Below, piece after piece: positions 9,126-17,358 of a stretch of DNA of 64,000 bases. Every line of letters starts with the position of its first letter. Positions within the stretch are counted from its first letter, which is position 1. This DNA comes from Parablautia sp. Marseille-Q6255 (GTDB lineage Bacteria; Bacillota; Clostridia; Lachnospirales; Lachnospiraceae). Both the position numbers and the translations under genes were made by a program. The notes beneath the pieces are model-generated. The model saw nothing but the letters and a program-made list of their open reading frames with translations. It was not told where the DNA came from and made no database searches. The stretch is from contig NZ_CATNVD010000007.1 of NCBI RefSeq assembly GCF_951230155.1, positions 62,001 through 126,000 on the forward strand, given 5' to 3'.

Positions 9126-10166
9126 CTATGGAAACAGCGGTGCAAAACGAAGCCCCTGCGTCTCCTCAAGCCCGAACATCAGGTTCATATTCTGGACCGC
9201 CTGACCCGCTGCTCCTTTTACAAGATTATCCATTGCGCCCATCATAATAATCCGCTTTGTCCTCGGATCGATCCGGGCATTCACATCCACGTAATTGCTT
9301 CCTTCTACCCACTTTGTCTGCGGACAGACATCCTGCGGCAGCACACGCACAAACTGCTCTTTCTCATAATAGCTGTCGTATACTGCTCTCACATCCTCAT
9401 AGGAAACATCCCTCGTAAGAGAAGCATACGCAGTGATCAGGATCCCCCTGTTCATCGGCACCAGGTGCGGCGTAAAATTCAGATATACCTTTTTTCCTGC
9501 CGCATATCCGAGCTGTTCCTCAATCTCCGGCGTATGTCTGTGTCCTGCCACACCGTACGCCTTGATATTTTCATTCACTTCACAGTAAAGGTTGTCCGTC
9601 TTAGCTCCTCTGCCTGCTCCCGAGGCGCCTGATTTTGCATCAATGATCAGTGTCGCCGGATTGATCAGCCCTTCTTTTACAAGCGGATAGACCGACAGAA
9701 TACTGCAGGTGGGATAGCAGCCCGGATTTGCGACAAGCCTTGCATTTCTCACCTGATCCCTGTTTATCTCGCACAGTCCGTACACCGCCTCATCCAGATA
9801 CTGCGGCGCCGGATGCGTAAGCTTATACCACGCCTCATATGTGTGCACATCCTTCAGACGAAAATCGGCGCTTAAGTCGATCACCTTCGTTTTCTGCAAA
9901 ATCTCTTCCCGGATCATGGACGCGCACAGTCCCTGCGGCGTAGCGGTAAAGATCACGTCTGCCTGATCTGCCAGCGCCTCCATATTATCATCCATACAGG
10001 ATGCGTCAACGATCTGAAACATATTCTGATAAATAGAAGAATACTTCTGGTCCACATAGCTTCTGGAACCGTACCATACGATCTCTACCTCTTTATGTCC
10101 TGAGAGTATACGCACGAGCTCTCCTCCCGCGTATCCGGTTGCTCCTATAATCCCTGCCCGTATCAT
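9126..10166 (-). CDS. argC: N-acetyl-gamma-glutamyl-phosphate reductase
   Basis: NADPH-dependent reduction of N-acetylglutamyl phosphate to the semialdehyde. The N-terminus shows the Rossmann motif GIIGATGYAGGELVR; the catalytic Cys sits in ANPGCYPT near residue 145; HRHTPEIE supplies the catalytic His. About 346 residues, normal. The ATG at 10166 follows AGGAGG by 13 bases; an in-frame TTG four codons upstream is too close to that site. First gene of the arg operon, read from the promoter at 10247-10219. Confidence 0.95.
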   Translation of the reverse strand: MIRAGIIGATGYAGGELVRILSGHKEVEIVWYGSRSYVDQKYSSIYQNMFQIVDASCMDDNMEALADQADVIFTATPQGLCASMIREEILQKTKVIDLSADFRLKDVHTYEAWYKLTHPAPQYLDEAVYGLCEINRDQVRNARLVANPGCYPTCSILSVYPLVKEGLINPATLIIDAKSGASGAGRGAKTDNLYCEVNENIKAYGVAGHRHTPEIEEQLGYAAGKKVYLNFTPHLVPMNRGILITAYASLTRDVSYEDVRAVYDSYYEKEQFVRVLPQDVCPQTKWVEGSNYVDVNARIDPRTKRIIMMGAMDNLVKGAAGQAVQNMNLMFGLEETQGLRFAPLFP

Positions 10167-10218
10167 AAAATAACCCAAGCCTCCTTTTTCTTAGCTCTGC
10201 TGCCAGATATTTTTTCCT

Positions 10219-10247
10219 ATCATATACCCTCCCGCTCTCCTTGTAAA
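10219..10247 (-). promoter_or_regulatory. Promoter of argCJBD
   Basis: Minus-strand -35 TTTACA (10247-10242), 17-base spacer, -10 TATGAT (10224-10219), about 50 bases before argC. An ARG-box-like site lies directly upstream. Confidence 0.7.
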
Positions 10248-10256
10248 GTGTTTTTT

Positions 10257-10274
10257 TGCGAATTATTATACATT
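10257..10274 (-). promoter_or_regulatory. ARG-box-like operator next to the argC promoter
   Basis: Minus-strand AATGTATAATAATTCGCA resembles the ArgR/AhrC box (TNTGNATWWWWATNCANA), with both half-sites TGTAT and ATTC at the right spacing. It ends 10 bases upstream of the argC -35. ArgR itself is not in the window, so the regulator is inferred from the family. Confidence 0.45.
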
Positions 10275-10328
10275 TATACCTCGTTTTTTATGTATATTAT
10301 TTCTTTTTTATACAAAATATAATTTCAT

Positions 10329-10359
10329 ACTTGCATATTTATGATATTTGGAGTATACT
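10329..10359 (+). promoter_or_regulatory. argG promoter overlapped by a weaker ARG-box-like site
   Basis: -35 TTGCAT (10331-10336), 17-base spacer, -10 TATACT (10354-10359), about 98 bases before argG. A weak ARG-like match, with a good left half (TTGCAT) and a poor right half, covers 10329-10346 and so the -35. A third weak half-site is at about 10290 (TATGTATATTA). Together they suggest joint arginine repression of both directions. Confidence 0.55.
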
Positions 10360-10456
10360 CACAGACAGACAGGGAGCCTGTGTATCCGCACAGTCGTCCC
10401 GGTGCCTTTTCGCACACCGACAAACCATACACAAGAAAAAACAGGAGGATATCATA

Positions 10457-11683
10457 ATGAAAGAAAAAGTAGTTCTGGCATATTCCGGAGGACTCGATAC
10501 CACGGCAGTGATTCCGTGGCTGAAAGAAAATTTTGGTTATGAGGTTATCTGCTGCTGCATCGACTGCGGGCAGGGCAATGAACTGGATGGTCTGGATGAA
10601 AGAGCCAAGCTTTCCGGAGCTTCTAAGTTATATATTGAAAATATCGTAGATGAATTCTGTGATGACTTTATCATGCCGTGCGTCCAGGCCGGCGCCGTAT
10701 ACGAGCACGAGTATCTGCTCGGCACCTCCATGGCACGTCCTGCTATTGTGAAAAAGCTTGTAGAGATCGCAAGAAAAGAAAATGCCTCCGCCATCTGCCA
10801 CGGAGCGACTGGAAAAGGAAATGATCAGATCCGTTTTGAACTCGGTATCAAAGCGCTCGCTCCTGACCTCAAGATCATCGCTCCATGGCGGATGACTGAC
10901 GTATGGACGATGCAGTCCCGCGAGGACGAGATCGAGTACTGCAAGCAGCACGGCATCGTACTTCCCTTTGCCGCTGACTCCAGCTATAGCCGTGACCGCA
11001 ACCTCTGGCACATCAGCCACGAAGGTCTGGAGCTTGAAGATCCGTCAAATGAGCCAAATTATGACCATATGCTCGTACTCGGCGTGACGCCGGAAAAGGC
11101 ACCGGACGAGGGCGAATATGTGACCATGACATTTGAACAGGGCGTTCCGAAAACACTGAACGGGAAATCCATGAAGGTCTCCGAGATTATCACACAGCTG
11201 AATGCTCTGGGCGGAAAGCACGGCATCGGCATCGTGGATATCGTAGAAAACCGCGTGGTAGGCATGAAATCCCGCGGCGTATATGAGACGCCGGGCGGAA
11301 CGATCCTGATGGCGGCACATAATCAGCTTGAGGAGCTGATCCTTGACCGCGAGACAATGGAGACAAAGAAAAAGCTCGGCAGCCAGTTTGCCCAGGTCGT
11401 ATACGAGGGTAAATGGTTCACTCCGCTGCGTGAAGCGCTTCAGGCATTCGTAACCTCCACACAGCAGTATGTGACCGGAGAAGTAAAATTCAAGCTCTAT
11501 AAAGGAAACATCATCAAGGCAGGCACAACATCTCCGTACAGCCTGTACAATGAATCGCTCGCCTCCTTTACCACGGGAGATATGTACGATCATCACGATG
11601 CAAGCGGCTTTATCACCCTGTTTGGTCTTCCGCTGAAGGTCCGCGCCATGAAGCTTGCAGAAACCAAAAATAACCAGCAATAA
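10457..11683 (+). CDS. argG: Argininosuccinate synthase
   Basis: Joins citrulline and aspartate using ATP. The N-terminal PP-loop is AYSGGLDT; CHGATGKGNDQIRFE is the family signature for the citrulline/aspartate site. About 408 residues, normal. The frame is open much further upstream, but the ATG at 10457 stands behind AGGAGGATATCATA and gives the family N-terminus MKEKVVLAYSGG. It is divergent from argC. argH, which usually follows argG, is absent: a strong terminator comes next, so the lyase must be elsewhere. Confidence 0.97.
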   Translation: MKEKVVLAYSGGLDTTAVIPWLKENFGYEVICCCIDCGQGNELDGLDERAKLSGASKLYIENIVDEFCDDFIMPCVQAGAVYEHEYLLGTSMARPAIVKKLVEIARKENASAICHGATGKGNDQIRFELGIKALAPDLKIIAPWRMTDVWTMQSREDEIEYCKQHGIVLPFAADSSYSRDRNLWHISHEGLELEDPSNEPNYDHMLVLGVTPEKAPDEGEYVTMTFEQGVPKTLNGKSMKVSEIITQLNALGGKHGIGIVDIVENRVVGMKSRGVYETPGGTILMAAHNQLEELILDRETMETKKKLGSQFAQVVYEGKWFTPLREALQAFVTSTQQYVTGEVKFKLYKGNIIKAGTTSPYSLYNESLASFTTGDMYDHHDASGFITLFGLPLKVRAMKLAETKNNQQ

Positions 11684-11697
11684 TACCGCCAGAAAAA

Positions 11698-11760
11698 TGG
11701 GGGATGCTGCAAAATACCAGTTTCCAGGTGTATTTTGCAGTATCCCCTCTTTCTTTATTT
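11698..11760. terminator. Bidirectional terminator between argG and helD
   Basis: Long hairpin GGGATGCTGCAAAATAC / TGTATTTTGCAGTATCCC with a short loop (arms 11700-11717 and 11729-11746). On the plus strand it is followed by a T-rich run and on the minus strand by CATTTTTC, so it can end both the argG and the helD transcripts, which converge here. Confidence 0.85.
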
Positions 11761-11816
11761 TATACCGTTTTGTTTGCTTTTTCGTCTGCTGTCTCTGCCG
11801 CTTGCGCGCGCATCCG

Positions 11817-13832
11817 TCAGAGCACAGAACAGATAAAAAGCTCATGCAGCGCTCTTGTCGCACTGATATACTGGAACTGTTTATAAAACGGATTCTCCCG
11901 ATCTCCTCCCAGGACAAAGACCTGGTCAAATTCCAGTCCCTTCGCCTGGTAATACGTGGTAACAGTGATCCCCCTGCAAAACGCACTGCTGTCTCTGTCA
12001 ATATAAGAGACCTGCGCAAAGCGCTTTTCCAGCAGAGAAAAACACTGCTTTGCCTCTTCCTCCGTCATGGTAAGAACTGCTGCAGTCTCAAACCCATCAT
12101 CCCCAAGACGTACGCTGTGAAGGATTTCTTCTACTGCATCCGATACACTGGAAAAGTCCCTTCGTTCTACCTCCTTCCCCTGACGGTTCATATATTCAAT
12201 GCCCGTAATTCCTGATACTTCCGCTGCATAGGCAGATATCTGCGCAGTATTGCGGTAGCTTTTATTCAGCTCGATCCTGCGCACATCCCTGCCAAAAATC
12301 CCGGGCAGAAAGGTCTGTACATCCTGCGCGCTGCCGTCTACGGTCTGTGCCCGATCGCCAAGTATCGTCATATTGCAGGAGAACATCTTTTCCAGAATGA
12401 CATACTGCAGATAAGAATAATCCTGCATCTCATCAATGACCAGATGCCGGATATTCCTGCGTCCCTCCCCTCCGAGCAGACGCTGTTTCAGATAAAGGAT
12501 CGGATAGACGTCCTCATACTCCAGTATACGCTGCTCTCTTGGCACATACGAAAGCTGCGGCAGCCCGCAGTCTTCTAAAAGCCAGTTGTAGATCTGATAA
12601 ATCTCCCGCGTCACATACATTTTCTGAAAGCGCTCCCTGATCTGCTCCAGCTCATCCTCGCACAGAGTCTTGTTTTTCAGGGTTTCGACCTCATCGACAA
12701 AGCACTCCATCACTGCATCCATTCTGGAAAGCAGCGGCACCTCAGAAAACTTTTCGTAGAACAGACGCATCAGCCTCGGCGTCTGCATGCAGACACCCCT
12801 GTATTCTACATCAGAAAACTCTACCAGACGGTCTTCAAGCTCAATAAGGAATCCTTCCACAGCACGCACATACTCCGAAGACTGCTTCCACTGTGCGTAT
12901 CTGGAGCTTCCGCCGCGTATCTGATGCTCAATAAAATGGTACCTGTCCTCACAGTCAGAAGCTACATCCTGCAGATTGCGGTATGCAAACAGGTCAAAGC
13001 TCATCTCCTGGATATGTTCTTCCCCGAGCTCCGGGAGCACATGCGAAATATAATCCGAAAATACACCGTTTGGAGAAAGTACCAGAACATTCGATGATTT
13101 TAAGTGCTCTCTGTCATGGTACAAAAGATAAGCGATCCGGTGCAGAGCGATCGAGGTCTTTCCGCTGCCTGCCGCCCCCTGAATGATCAGTATGCGATCC
13201 TTTGTATTCCGGATGATCGCATTTTGTTCTTTCTGGATCGTCCGTACGATATTTTTCAGCTGTATATCACTGTTTGCCCCAAGCTCCTGCTTTAAAATAT
13301 CATCATCTATCTTCGTATCGCTCTCAAACTCATAGATGAGCTTTCCGCCGCGCACCTTATACTGCCATTTGGAAACGATCTCTCCTTCCATGGTGCCGCC
13401 CGGAGCCTCATAAGAAGCTTCCCCTTTATCATAATCATAAAACAGGCTGGAGACCGGCGCTCTCCAGTCATAGACAAGGGGCGTCCCTCCCGTGCGTTTT
13501 GCAAAGCTTCCGATACCGATATAAAAAATCTCCGGCTCCTCTTCTCCGTCATACACAAAATCCACACTTCCGAAAAACGGAGCGTCCAGCATACGTTTCA
13601 GTCGGCGCTTCATTTTCTGATTTTCTTCCTTTGCGTTGACCTGTGCAAGCAGCGCCTGCTGATTGTCAAAATTCTCATATCCGTACTGGTCCATCTCCGT
13701 ATAATTCTGCCAGTAATACTCGTGCATGTCCTCGATGTCCTTTTGTACTGTCCCGATCTTCTCCTCAAGCTCCAAAAGCCTGCGCGTCAGCAGCCCTGTG
13801 ACAAACGTAAGATATTCTGCTCCTCTGCCCAT
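11817..13832 (-). CDS. helD: UvrD/Rep-superfamily helicase-like protein, HelD type
   Basis: ATPase that in Bacillus binds RNA polymerase and helps it recycle from stalled complexes. An N-terminal coiled-coil arm (about 1-60) precedes the split helicase core: Walker A in IIQGAAGSGKTSIALHR (about 215), the DE motif in VIDEMQDYS, motif III-IV in ILGDRAQTVDG, LNKSYRNT (motif IV), and the C-terminal VTTYYQAKGLEFDQV (motif V) and ISATRALHEL (motif VI). 671 residues matches small Clostridial HelD proteins. AAGGGAG precedes the ATG by seven bases. It has its own promoter and stands alone. Confidence 0.9.
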   Translation of the reverse strand: MGRGAEYLTFVTGLLTRRLLELEEKIGTVQKDIEDMHEYYWQNYTEMDQYGYENFDNQQALLAQVNAKEENQKMKRRLKRMLDAPFFGSVDFVYDGEEEPEIFYIGIGSFAKRTGGTPLVYDWRAPVSSLFYDYDKGEASYEAPGGTMEGEIVSKWQYKVRGGKLIYEFESDTKIDDDILKQELGANSDIQLKNIVRTIQKEQNAIIRNTKDRILIIQGAAGSGKTSIALHRIAYLLYHDREHLKSSNVLVLSPNGVFSDYISHVLPELGEEHIQEMSFDLFAYRNLQDVASDCEDRYHFIEHQIRGGSSRYAQWKQSSEYVRAVEGFLIELEDRLVEFSDVEYRGVCMQTPRLMRLFYEKFSEVPLLSRMDAVMECFVDEVETLKNKTLCEDELEQIRERFQKMYVTREIYQIYNWLLEDCGLPQLSYVPREQRILEYEDVYPILYLKQRLLGGEGRRNIRHLVIDEMQDYSYLQYVILEKMFSCNMTILGDRAQTVDGSAQDVQTFLPGIFGRDVRRIELNKSYRNTAQISAYAAEVSGITGIEYMNRQGKEVERRDFSSVSDAVEEILHSVRLGDDGFETAAVLTMTEEEAKQCFSLLEKRFAQVSYIDRDSSAFCRGITVTTYYQAKGLEFDQVFVLGGDRENPFYKQFQYISATRALHELFICSVL

Positions 13833-13868
13833 ACGTATCTCCCTTAATATCGCTGATATATTCTGTTT

Positions 13869-13897
13869 ATTCTACCACCAAGTCCGCCGTCTTACAA
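13869..13897 (-). promoter_or_regulatory. Promoter of the helD-like gene
   Basis: Minus-strand -35 TTGTAA (13897-13892), 17-base spacer, -10 TAGAAT (13874-13869). It sits in the 71-base gap after the glycosylase gene, about 35 bases before helD. Confidence 0.6.
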
Positions 13898-13903
13898 CAG
13901 CTA

Positions 13904-14716
13904 TCAGGGATTCCCCCATAATTCATAGTAAAATATGTACTGCTGCATGATCCCCCGCACACAGTGGTAGCGGCGGTTTGGAAAGCCTCTTTTATAATGT
14001 TTCTCAAGAGCCTGACTGATATGCGTATCGACCGGGAAGGCTTCCAGATGATGCAGGGCAAACAGACAGATACAGTCCGCCACCTTTTCCCCTACTCCAA
14101 AGAGCGTAAGAAGCTCTTCTTTTGCTTTTTTGTATGAAAGACACGAAAGCTTTTCCAGATCCAATGCGCCGGATGCCACCCGTTTTGCTGCCCGCACTAC
14201 GTATTTGCTCCGATAGCCGAGATTGCACGCTTTCAGCTCCTCCTCTTCGCACTGCGCCAGAACCTGCGCCGTTGGAAAAGCGAAATATGTTTCTCCGTTT
14301 TCGGCGATTTTCCGTTCCCCGTAAGCGGCACAGAGGTTTTCAATGCATTTTCGTATCCTGGTAATATTATTTTGCTGAGAGATCAAAAAGGAGACGATCA
14401 TCTCCCAGAGCTCCTGCCGCAGGATCCGGATCCCCCAGCCAAGCGCTGCCGCCTGCGTCAGATATGCGTCCCTGGGATTGATCCTGGCAATACATCCGGC
14501 ATAATCGCCATCCAGGTCAAAATATGCGTTCCAGAACTCCTCAAATTCTTCATCGCTGCATGAAAAACTGCACTGATCCCCTCTCTGCCAAACCTCCAGA
14601 TAACGGTCTCCTGCTATTACCACAAACTGTTCCTCACTTTTTTGCGTCATGCGAAAGCACTGTCCGGAGCGGCAGATCTGCTCCATGCAAAAATGGCTGA
14701 CTGTTCTTTTTACCAT
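13904..14716 (-). CDS. 8-oxoguanine DNA glycosylase / AP lyase, OGG type
   Basis: Base-excision repair enzyme that removes oxidised purines. The N-terminal OGG domain has the GQCFRM motif near residue 22. The HhH-GPD core has LFGVGEKVADCICL, containing the catalytic Lys of bifunctional OGG enzymes, and the catalytic Asp in FPVDTHI. An LISQQNNITRIRK helix is typical of the superfamily. The AGGAGA seven bases before the ATG at 14716 supports that start over the longer frame to 14743; about 270 residues. Alternative: a related 3-methyladenine glycosylase (AlkA), but the Lys and the N-terminus favour OGG. Confidence 0.88.
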   Translation of the reverse strand: MVKRTVSHFCMEQICRSGQCFRMTQKSEEQFVVIAGDRYLEVWQRGDQCSFSCSDEEFEEFWNAYFDLDGDYAGCIARINPRDAYLTQAAALGWGIRILRQELWEMIVSFLISQQNNITRIRKCIENLCAAYGERKIAENGETYFAFPTAQVLAQCEEEELKACNLGYRSKYVVRAAKRVASGALDLEKLSCLSYKKAKEELLTLFGVGEKVADCICLFALHHLEAFPVDTHISQALEKHYKRGFPNRRYHCVRGIMQQYIFYYELWGNP

Positions 14717-14788
14717 ATCATTTCTCCTGTGTCCTTTTTTCACTTTTGATACTATGCTCTGCAGCAGACTGGCATCAGACCGCGCGGC

Positions 14789-16360
14789 TTACGCATCCTC
14801 TGCCGTCACATCCGTGCGCCTGATCAGTCCCCTCCCGGTCAGCTCGTAGACCGTATCACAAACCTCTCCAAGATACTTTCTGTCGTGCGAGATACTGATC
14901 ACTGTACCCGTATATGAGGCAAGGACGCTGCGGATCACCGGCCCTGATAAAGGAGAGAAGTTGCGGGTCGGCTCATCCAGGATCAGCACATCTGCTCCCG
15001 ACATGCTCATCTTCAAAAGCAGCACTTTCGCCTTCTGTCCGCCTGAGAGCTCTGCGACCGGATGCTCCATTTCCTCAGGCGTATACTTCATAGATCCAAG
15101 GTACGTACGTATCCGCGTGATCTCCGCCTTTTCTTTCGTGACACATAAAAACTCGACCGGGGTCTTTTCCATATCGAGCAGCTCCTCATAATCCTGCGGC
15201 ATATAGGCTGCATGTATGTCCTCTCTTGCCAGAAGCTCCTGTGCGATCTTTCTCAAAAGAGTCGTCTTCCCGACTCCGTTTTTCCCGATGATGCAGACCT
15301 TTTCACCGCCTTTTACACGCAAAAAGATATGCTCCGCCAGAACCGCCTCTGAATGTGCGTATGGCTGCGGCACGGTAAGCTGCTCCATACAAAGCTCCAG
15401 GACCGTTTTTCCTGACGGCATACGGATACCTTCTCCAAATTTCATAAAAATCGCTTCTTCCGTCTCCGGTATCTGCGTCATCTTCTGCGCTTCGCGCACG
15501 TAGCGGTGCTCCAGAGATTTTACTGCCTTCATCTTTTTCTTCAGCAGTTGTCCGCCATGTGGATCCTGACGGGAAATCGTCCGCTGCTCATGCTCTACCT
15601 TCTGCTGGATCTTACGGAATTTTTCCTGACGGATCTGCTCCTGCCGCCGCTCATTGTATGCTTCCAGACGCTGCTTTTCCAGATGTGCCTCCCTGTGCTT
15701 CTTATATTCCTGATACGTTGTCCTTGCGATCGTATACCTGCTGACCGTTTTCCTGTGTATCTGTTCGATATGGATGATCACATTCGCAGTGCGCTCTATC
15801 AGCGTCTCATCATGAGAAATATAGAGTACCGGCACAGAGGAGTCAAGCAGCAGCCTCTCCAGCCACTCCAGCGTGCCAATATCAATATCATTTGACGGCT
15901 CGTCCAGGAGCAGCACCGTTGGCTGTGCGATCAAAATCCTTGCCATCTGGAGCTTGATCCGTTCCCCGCCGGAAAGCGTTCCCACCTTTTGCTCTCTGTA
16001 GAAAAAATCCTTTTCTAATCGCAGTTCTCTTGCCAGCATGCCAAGCGATGCAGGAGTCTGTTCCCAGAAAAGCGGCTCCTCGCAAAAAAACTCGTAAATG
16101 CTTTTATCCCTTTCTTCCCGGGGCAGCTCCTGCGGCAGGTAGCCAAAACGTTCTCCTGCACAGATACGCTCTCCGCCCGCTTCTGCATATGCGTCAATCA
16201 GCTGCGGATCTGCAATCCATTTCAGAAGCGTTGATTTTCCATTCCCCTCTTCCCCTATGATCACCGCCCGGTCGCCTTCTCTTAAAACAAACGAAAAGTT
16301 TTCCAGGATCGTACGTAAATCCTTTTTATGTGTAATGCTCAAATTTCTAATCTGCAGCAC
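14789..16360 (-). CDS. ABC-F ribosome-protection-type ATPase (CplR/Lsa-like)
   Basis: Soluble ABC-F protein with two ATPase domains and no membrane part. Domain 1: Walker A GEEGNGKST, signature LSGGERIKLQ, Walker B LLLDEPSND. Domain 2: GKNGVGKTT, LSGGQKAKVL, LILDEPTRN. The charged linker between them (SRQDPHGG, LLKKKMKAVKS) is like that of CplR/Lsa proteins, which displace lincosamides, pleuromutilins and streptogramin A from the ribosome. Such a resistance role is inferred from family resemblance. I chose the GTG at 16360 behind AGGAGGG with seven-base spacing; the frame extends to 16450 through the terminator hairpin and so is unlikely to start there. The long structured leader suggests drug induction. 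Confidence 0.88.
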   Translation of the reverse strand: MLQIRNLSITHKKDLRTILENFSFVLREGDRAVIIGEEGNGKSTLLKWIADPQLIDAYAEAGGERICAGERFGYLPQELPREERDKSIYEFFCEEPLFWEQTPASLGMLARELRLEKDFFYREQKVGTLSGGERIKLQMARILIAQPTVLLLDEPSNDIDIGTLEWLERLLLDSSVPVLYISHDETLIERTANVIIHIEQIHRKTVSRYTIARTTYQEYKKHREAHLEKQRLEAYNERRQEQIRQEKFRKIQQKVEHEQRTISRQDPHGGQLLKKKMKAVKSLEHRYVREAQKMTQIPETEEAIFMKFGEGIRMPSGKTVLELCMEQLTVPQPYAHSEAVLAEHIFLRVKGGEKVCIIGKNGVGKTTLLRKIAQELLAREDIHAAYMPQDYEELLDMEKTPVEFLCVTKEKAEITRIRTYLGSMKYTPEEMEHPVAELSGGQKAKVLLLKMSMSGADVLILDEPTRNFSPLSGPVIRSVLASYTGTVISISHDRKYLGEVCDTVYELTGRGLIRRTDVTAEDA

Positions 16361-16406
16361 AGCAATCCCTCCTGTCTTCTGCCGGAAGTACGCATATACT
16401 GTATGA

Positions 16407-16441
16407 CAAAAAAAATCCGTTTTCACACACGAAAACAGATT
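16407..16441 (-). terminator. Leader terminator (attenuator) of the ABC-F gene
   Basis: In the minus-strand RNA, AATCTGTTTTC (16441-16431), a six-base loop and GAAAACGGATT (16424-16414), followed by a run of eight T. It is an intrinsic terminator about 50 bases ahead of the ABC-F start, within its own leader. Confidence 0.75.
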
Positions 16442-16460
16442 TACGCACAAAAAGAAACCC

Positions 16461-16610
16461 CTATACTATATAAGATATAACAGGTTCCGAATTGTCCAGC
16501 AATCTGATTTGGCATACAGGCACAGCAATGACCCGGCAGGTCCTCTGATATGATCCTTTTGTTACAAGCCAAATAAGATTATCTGAACATTTCATCACCA
16601 AAACACGCAT
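16461..16610 (-). CDS. Alternative 49-codon leader ORF in the ABC-F leader
   Basis: Begins MRVLVMKCSDN at 16610 and stops with TAG at 16461. A weak AAGGGA lies about 10 bases upstream. It spans segments 1 and 2 of the attenuator in another frame from the MFR ORF. Composition does not look like a conserved protein; it may be a chance frame or a leader peptide. Confidence 0.25.
   Translation of the reverse strand: MRVLVMKCSDNLIWLVTKGSYQRTCRVIAVPVCQIRLLDNSEPVISYIV
16501..16580 (-). promoter_or_regulatory. Anti-antiterminator/antiterminator arms in the ABC-F leader
   Basis: Segment 1 AATCTTATTTGGC (16580-16568) pairs with segment 2 GCCAAATCAGATT (16513-16501), 12 of 13 bases. The CAGATT end of segment 2 can instead pair with AATCTG of segment 3, the left arm of the terminator (16441-16431). 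The two pairings exclude each other, the layout of a classical four-segment attenuator. Confidence 0.65.
16579..16590 (-). CDS. Three-codon leader ORF (MFR) of the ABC-F gene
   Basis: ATG TTC AGA TAA. GGTGAT lies three bases upstream, which in the AGGAGGTGAT register is the ideal Shine-Dalgarno position. The stop codon touches segment 1 of the attenuator, so a ribosome held here would cover it. A longer in-frame alternative leader ORF is listed separately. Very short leader peptides are known for other ARE ABC-F genes; that this one is translated is inferred. Confidence 0.45.
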   Translation of the reverse strand: MFR

Positions 16611-16642
16611 CAGGCGTGTCCCTTTCCTGTCTTTTGGGACGG

Positions 16643-16671
16643 ATTATAGCACATCTTTTCCGAAAAGGCAA
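16643..16671 (-). promoter_or_regulatory. Promoter of the ABC-F transcript
   Basis: Minus-strand -35 TTGCCT (16671-16666), 17-base spacer, -10 TATAAT (16648-16643). Transcription from here would give a leader of about 275 bases before the GTG at 16360. The -35 abuts the stop of the HD gene. Confidence 0.75.
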
Positions 16672-17277
16672 TCACAAATCAGTACACTTTTCTTCCCTTA
16701 TATTCCCCTTTTCGATATTTTCCCGGATCAGCCGGTCCGTCAGCTCGTAGAGCGTCTGTGAACCTTCTTTTGTCTTCTTTTGCCGTCCATATACCTGTGT
16801 CGCGCTCACCTGATGCGCTCTCCAGTCATTTCCGTTATTGCTGTTATTTAAAAGAAGCGGCTGGAGATTATCCATTGCATGTGCAAATTTTGCCTCAGCG
16901 GTCTGATTCTCCTCAAATTCATCAAAAATTGCACTGAGTTTTTTCTTCTGATCCTCGGGAAGCAGAGAGTAGATCCGCTCCTTTGCTGCTTCCTCGCGCA
17001 TTTTCTGAGTTTTCAGCCCTTCTGCATCGTACGCATATGTATCGCCCGCATCGATCTCCACCACGTCATGGATCAGGCACATCAGCATCACGCGGACAAT
17101 ATCTATCGGCTCATTCGAGTATTCCTGCAGTAAATATGCCATAACTGCCATATGCCATGCATGTTCTGCGTCATTTTCATTTCTTCCGTTTCCTGATAAA
17201 TGGGTCTGACGGAAAATATTCTTTTCCTTATCAATCTCCAGAATAAAATCTATCTGTTTTTTTAACCGTTCCTCCAT
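16672..17277 (-). CDS. HD-domain phosphohydrolase (YfbR/HDDC2-like)
   Basis: Metal-dependent phosphohydrolase; relatives remove phosphate from deoxynucleoside 5'-monophosphates. Metal ligands are visible in DAEHAWH (His), LIHDVVEID (HD pair) and a later Asp in AHAMDNLQP. The fold is nearly all helical and the length of 201 residues fits. The C-terminal third is charged and may be flexible. Start supported by AGGAGG eight bases before the ATG at 17277. It is probably transcribed from a promoter lying inside an inverted repeat at 17316-17345. Exact substrate is not established by sequence. Confidence 0.82.
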   Translation of the reverse strand: MEERLKKQIDFILEIDKEKNIFRQTHLSGNGRNENDAEHAWHMAVMAYLLQEYSNEPIDIVRVMLMCLIHDVVEIDAGDTYAYDAEGLKTQKMREEAAKERIYSLLPEDQKKKLSAIFDEFEENQTAEAKFAHAMDNLQPLLLNNSNNGNDWRAHQVSATQVYGRQKKTKEGSQTLYELTDRLIRENIEKGNIREEKCTDL

Positions 17278-17315
17278 CCGTTCATTCCTCCTGTTCCTGA
17301 TCTGTGGCCTTTGTC

Positions 17316-17345
17316 CGGCTGTATTTCTATTATACCATACAGCCG
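17316..17345. promoter_or_regulatory. Inverted repeat enclosing the -10 of the HD gene
   Basis: CGGCTGTAT (17316-17324) and ATACAGCCG (17337-17345), nine perfect base pairs, 12 bases apart. The loop carries TATAAT on the minus strand. No T-run follows either arm, so a terminator is unlikely; an operator covering the -10 is a better reading. Confidence 0.4.
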
Positions 17346-17358
17346 TCCGGAAACCACC

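Noticed and set aside
8490-9632. 380-codon open frame on the plus strand
   Set aside because: Antisense across argJ and argC, spans two real genes, no motif.
11045-12019. 324-codon open frame on the minus strand crossing argG's end and helD's end
   Set aside because: Runs through the bidirectional terminator and both real genes in a wrong frame.
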